Source: Streptomyces sp. CC0208 (lineage in GTDB: Bacteria; Actinomycetota; Actinomycetes; Streptomycetales; Streptomycetaceae). From it: DNA of 64,000 nucleotides. Numbering within the stretch: position 1 is the stretch's first letter; every line of letters begins with the position of its first letter. A program made the position numbers and the translations under genes. Shown in pieces: positions 62,763 to 64,000 of this stretch. The notes under the pieces are model-generated. The model was not told where the DNA came from. It saw nothing but the letters and a program-made list of their open reading frames with translations, and ran no database searches. The stretch covers positions 3,224,001 through 3,288,000 of the forward strand of contig NZ_CP031969.1 of the NCBI RefSeq assembly GCF_003443735.1. The letters are read 5' to 3'.

Positions 62763-63422
62763 ATGACGGCGACGATGACGACGACAGGGCTGACGGAGGA
62801 CGGCGGTATCCGCCTGTTCGGACCGCGCGGCCGCCACCGCAAGCCGCGCCCCCGCAAGGTCCTGCTCGCCGCGGGCGGCCTCGCCCTGGCCGCCGGCGCC
62901 CTGAGCCTCGTACGGCTGACCCCGGACGCCGGAGTGGGCGCCTTCGGCGCGGCGGAGCCGGACCCCCAGGCCGCCCCGGGCACGGACACGGACATCGACA
63001 CCGGCTTCGGCACCGGCACCGGCACGGACCGCGCGACGAACGCCGCCGCGACCGTGGGTTCCGTCCCCCAGGCGAGCCCGTCGTCGACCGCGGCGATGGG
63101 CGGGATCTCCGCCACCCCCACACCAGGCACCTCTCCGGCCACGGCCCCGGCCCCGGCCCCGGCAGGGTCCGCGACCGCCGTACCCCTGCCCCTCGCGGCG
63201 GCTCCCACGACAATCCCGGACGCGCCGAACGACCAGGCCGAGGCACCGGCCCCCACGGCGACCACCGCGCCCCACGCCCCGGCGACGACCCCCGCCCCGC
63301 CACCGGCCCGGACCCCAGCCCCGCCGGCCTCGACACCGACGCCCCAACCCGCGCACTCGGCACAGCCCGCGCCGGGCCTGTGCGTGCCGATCATCGGGCT
63401 GTGCGTGCGGCAGGGCGGCTAG
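62763..63422 (+). CDS. Pro/Ala/Thr-rich single-pass membrane protein
   Basis: 219 residues with AGGGGAGGAAGC before the ATG. A basic N-terminus precedes one membrane span (VLLAAGGLALAAGALSLVRL, about 33-52). A long low-complexity Pro/Ala/Thr exterior follows (TPAPPPARTPAPPASTPTPQPA). The tail ends with two cysteines (GLCVPIIGLCVRQGG), which could form a disulfide loop. The function is unknown; it may be a surface spacer. Its stop lies in the first copy of a 16-bp tandem duplication. Confidence 0.65.
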   Translation: MTATMTTTGLTEDGGIRLFGPRGRHRKPRPRKVLLAAGGLALAAGALSLVRLTPDAGVGAFGAAEPDPQAAPGTDTDIDTGFGTGTGTDRATNAAATVGSVPQASPSSTAAMGGISATPTPGTSPATAPAPAPAGSATAVPLPLAAAPTTIPDAPNDQAEAPAPTATTAPHAPATTPAPPPARTPAPPASTPTPQPAHSAQPAPGLCVPIIGLCVRQGG

Positions 63423-63438
63423 GCGGCAGGGCGGCTAG
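63407..63438. repeat. 16-bp tandem duplication across convergent stops
   Basis: GCGGCAGGGCGGCTAG occurs at 63407-63422 and again at 63423-63438. The first copy contains the stop of the Pro/Ala-rich gene, and the second contains CTA, the stop of adenylate cyclase on the minus strand. Confidence 0.85.
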
Positions 63439-64000
63439 GAGGGGGCCACGTCCCTGCGGGTCAGCAGCCAGGGCTCGACGACGCCGAGGCCACGCACCGG
63501 CCGCTGCCACATCGGCTGGAGCGCGAAACGGTAGGTCGGCGGCTCCTCGCCCTCCTTCTCGGCCGCGGCCGCGGCCTCGGCCGCCTCCGCCTCGGAGGCG
63601 GGCGCCTCACCGTGTCGGATCAGCTCCTCGGCGAAGGCACTGTCGACGAGCACGGCGTCGCGCGGAGCTATCGAGGTCAGCCGGGAGGCGAGGTTCACCG
63701 TCGTACCGAAGACATCACCCATACGGGTGGTCACCGTGCCGAAGGCGATGCCGACGCGCAGCTCGGGCATGGTCTCGTCGTTGGCCATGGTCTCGATCAG
63801 GCGCAGCGCGATCTCGGCGGCCACCGCCGCGTCGTCGGCCGCGTACAGCACCTCGTCGCCGAGGGTCTTGATGAGCCGCCCGCCCCGCGCCGCCACAAGA
63901 TCCGCGGCGGTGGTCTCGAAGGCCTCGACGAGTTCGCCGAGCTCCTCCTCCTCCATACGGCGGGTCAGCCGCGTGAACCCGACGAGGTCGGCGAAGCCGA
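63435..64000 (-). CDS. cya: Adenylate/guanylate cyclase class III (C-terminal part, cut by window edge)
   Basis: 188 visible codons of the catalytic domain. GFADLVGFTRLTRRME carries the first metal Asp. GRLIKTLGDEVLYAA carries the second metal aspartate and substrate-specificity lysine. VGIAFGTVTTRMGDVFGTTVNLASRL holds the transition-state Asn/Arg pair. It synthesises cAMP. The gene order next to hutH and the GGDEF gene fits the single class III adenylate cyclase of Streptomyces (cya). The N-terminus lies beyond 64000. Confidence 0.88.
   Translation of the reverse strand, partial: GFADLVGFTRLTRRMEEEELGELVEAFETTAADLVAARGGRLIKTLGDEVLYAADDAAVAAEIALRLIETMANDETMPELRVGIAFGTVTTRMGDVFGTTVNLASRLTSIAPRDAVLVDSAFAEELIRHGEAPASEAEAAEAAAAAEKEGEEPPTYRFALQPMWQRPVRGLGVVEPWLLTRRDVAPS

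Noticed and set aside
1..64000. tRNA genes or a biosynthetic gene cluster
   Set aside because: No cloverleaf with a TTCGANNC arm was found in intergenic gaps, and isolated exporters and regulators lack any adjacent PKS, NRPS, terpene or RiPP core gene.

Overview
The window is very GC-rich, strongly third-position-GC biased DNA with many GTG/TTG starts, leaderless promoters, mycothiol chemistry (Mca), a GTP-type PEP carboxykinase, an IdeR/DmdR-type iron box and LAxTG/sortase architecture. All of this points to a Streptomyces chromosome. The gene order (pckG, ilvA, mca, greA, cystathionine gamma-synthase, msrA, hutH, GAF-GGDEF protein, enoyl-CoA hydratase, adenylate cyclase) looks like the conserved core arm of Streptomyces genomes, not a large island. 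I saw no rRNA or tRNA genes, transposases, CRISPR arrays or large biosynthetic cluster.

Layout. 1-5.9 kb: a divergent catabolic locus. The minus-strand genes (sugar kinase, IclR regulator, RidA, GntP permease) overlap at ATGA junctions; the plus-strand genes are a fold-type III PLP deaminase/dehydratase and a D-aminoacylase-family amidohydrolase. Together they read best as uptake, deacylation, deamination and phosphorylation of an N-acyl amino-sugar acid such as N-acetyl-D-glucosaminate. 6-9.6 kb: secreted trypsin-like protease, membrane protein, AlaT-like aminotransferase and a small unknown. 10-14.4 kb: a four-gene operon with a membrane-anchored binding protein, TelA, a lipoprotein combining a binding-protein fold with a VWA domain, and a small membrane protein. 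14.6-22.5 kb: pckG, PAQR/hemolysin III protein, MFS exporter with TetR regulator and operator, Mut7-C RNase protein, DUF255 thioredoxin-fold protein.

22.7-26.5 kb: a membrane-anchored STAND NTPase with TPRs, followed by about 440 bp of degenerate 22-26 bp tandem repeats. 26.5-36.2 kb: mca, greA, a DrrAB-type ABC exporter, ilvA, MarR regulator, sigma-like protein and cystathionine gamma-synthase. 36.3-40.6 kb: two msrA genes flank a plastic segment in which a DUF4291 gene is split by about 1.5 kb of DNA that carries a second, inverted DUF4291 gene; a short-chain dehydrogenase remnant lies beside it.

40.7-49.7 kb: AI-2E family permease, secreted DUF5829-like protein, VOC protein, an iron-box-controlled siderophore binding protein with two FecCD permeases but no ATPase, a zinc alcohol dehydrogenase with divergent HTH regulator, and a monooxygenase-truncated hemoglobin fusion. 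49.8-58.4 kb: large secreted subtilase, MacB-like ABC pair interrupted by a repeat hairpin, L,D-transpeptidase lipoprotein, leaderless acidic protein, small LAxTG surface protein and a lipoprotein gene remnant. 58.4-64 kb: leaderless hutH, GAF-GGDEF diguanylate cyclase, a repeat-rich intergenic region, enoyl-CoA hydratase, a Pro/Ala-rich membrane protein and the C-terminal part of adenylate cyclase, cut by the window edge.

A family of GC-rich interspersed elements built around a GGCGCGGGGAACTGCGCGAC-like core recurs at 9.7, 54.1 and 61.2-61.7 kb; a related element interrupts the sugar-kinase coding sequence near 2.1 kb in frame.
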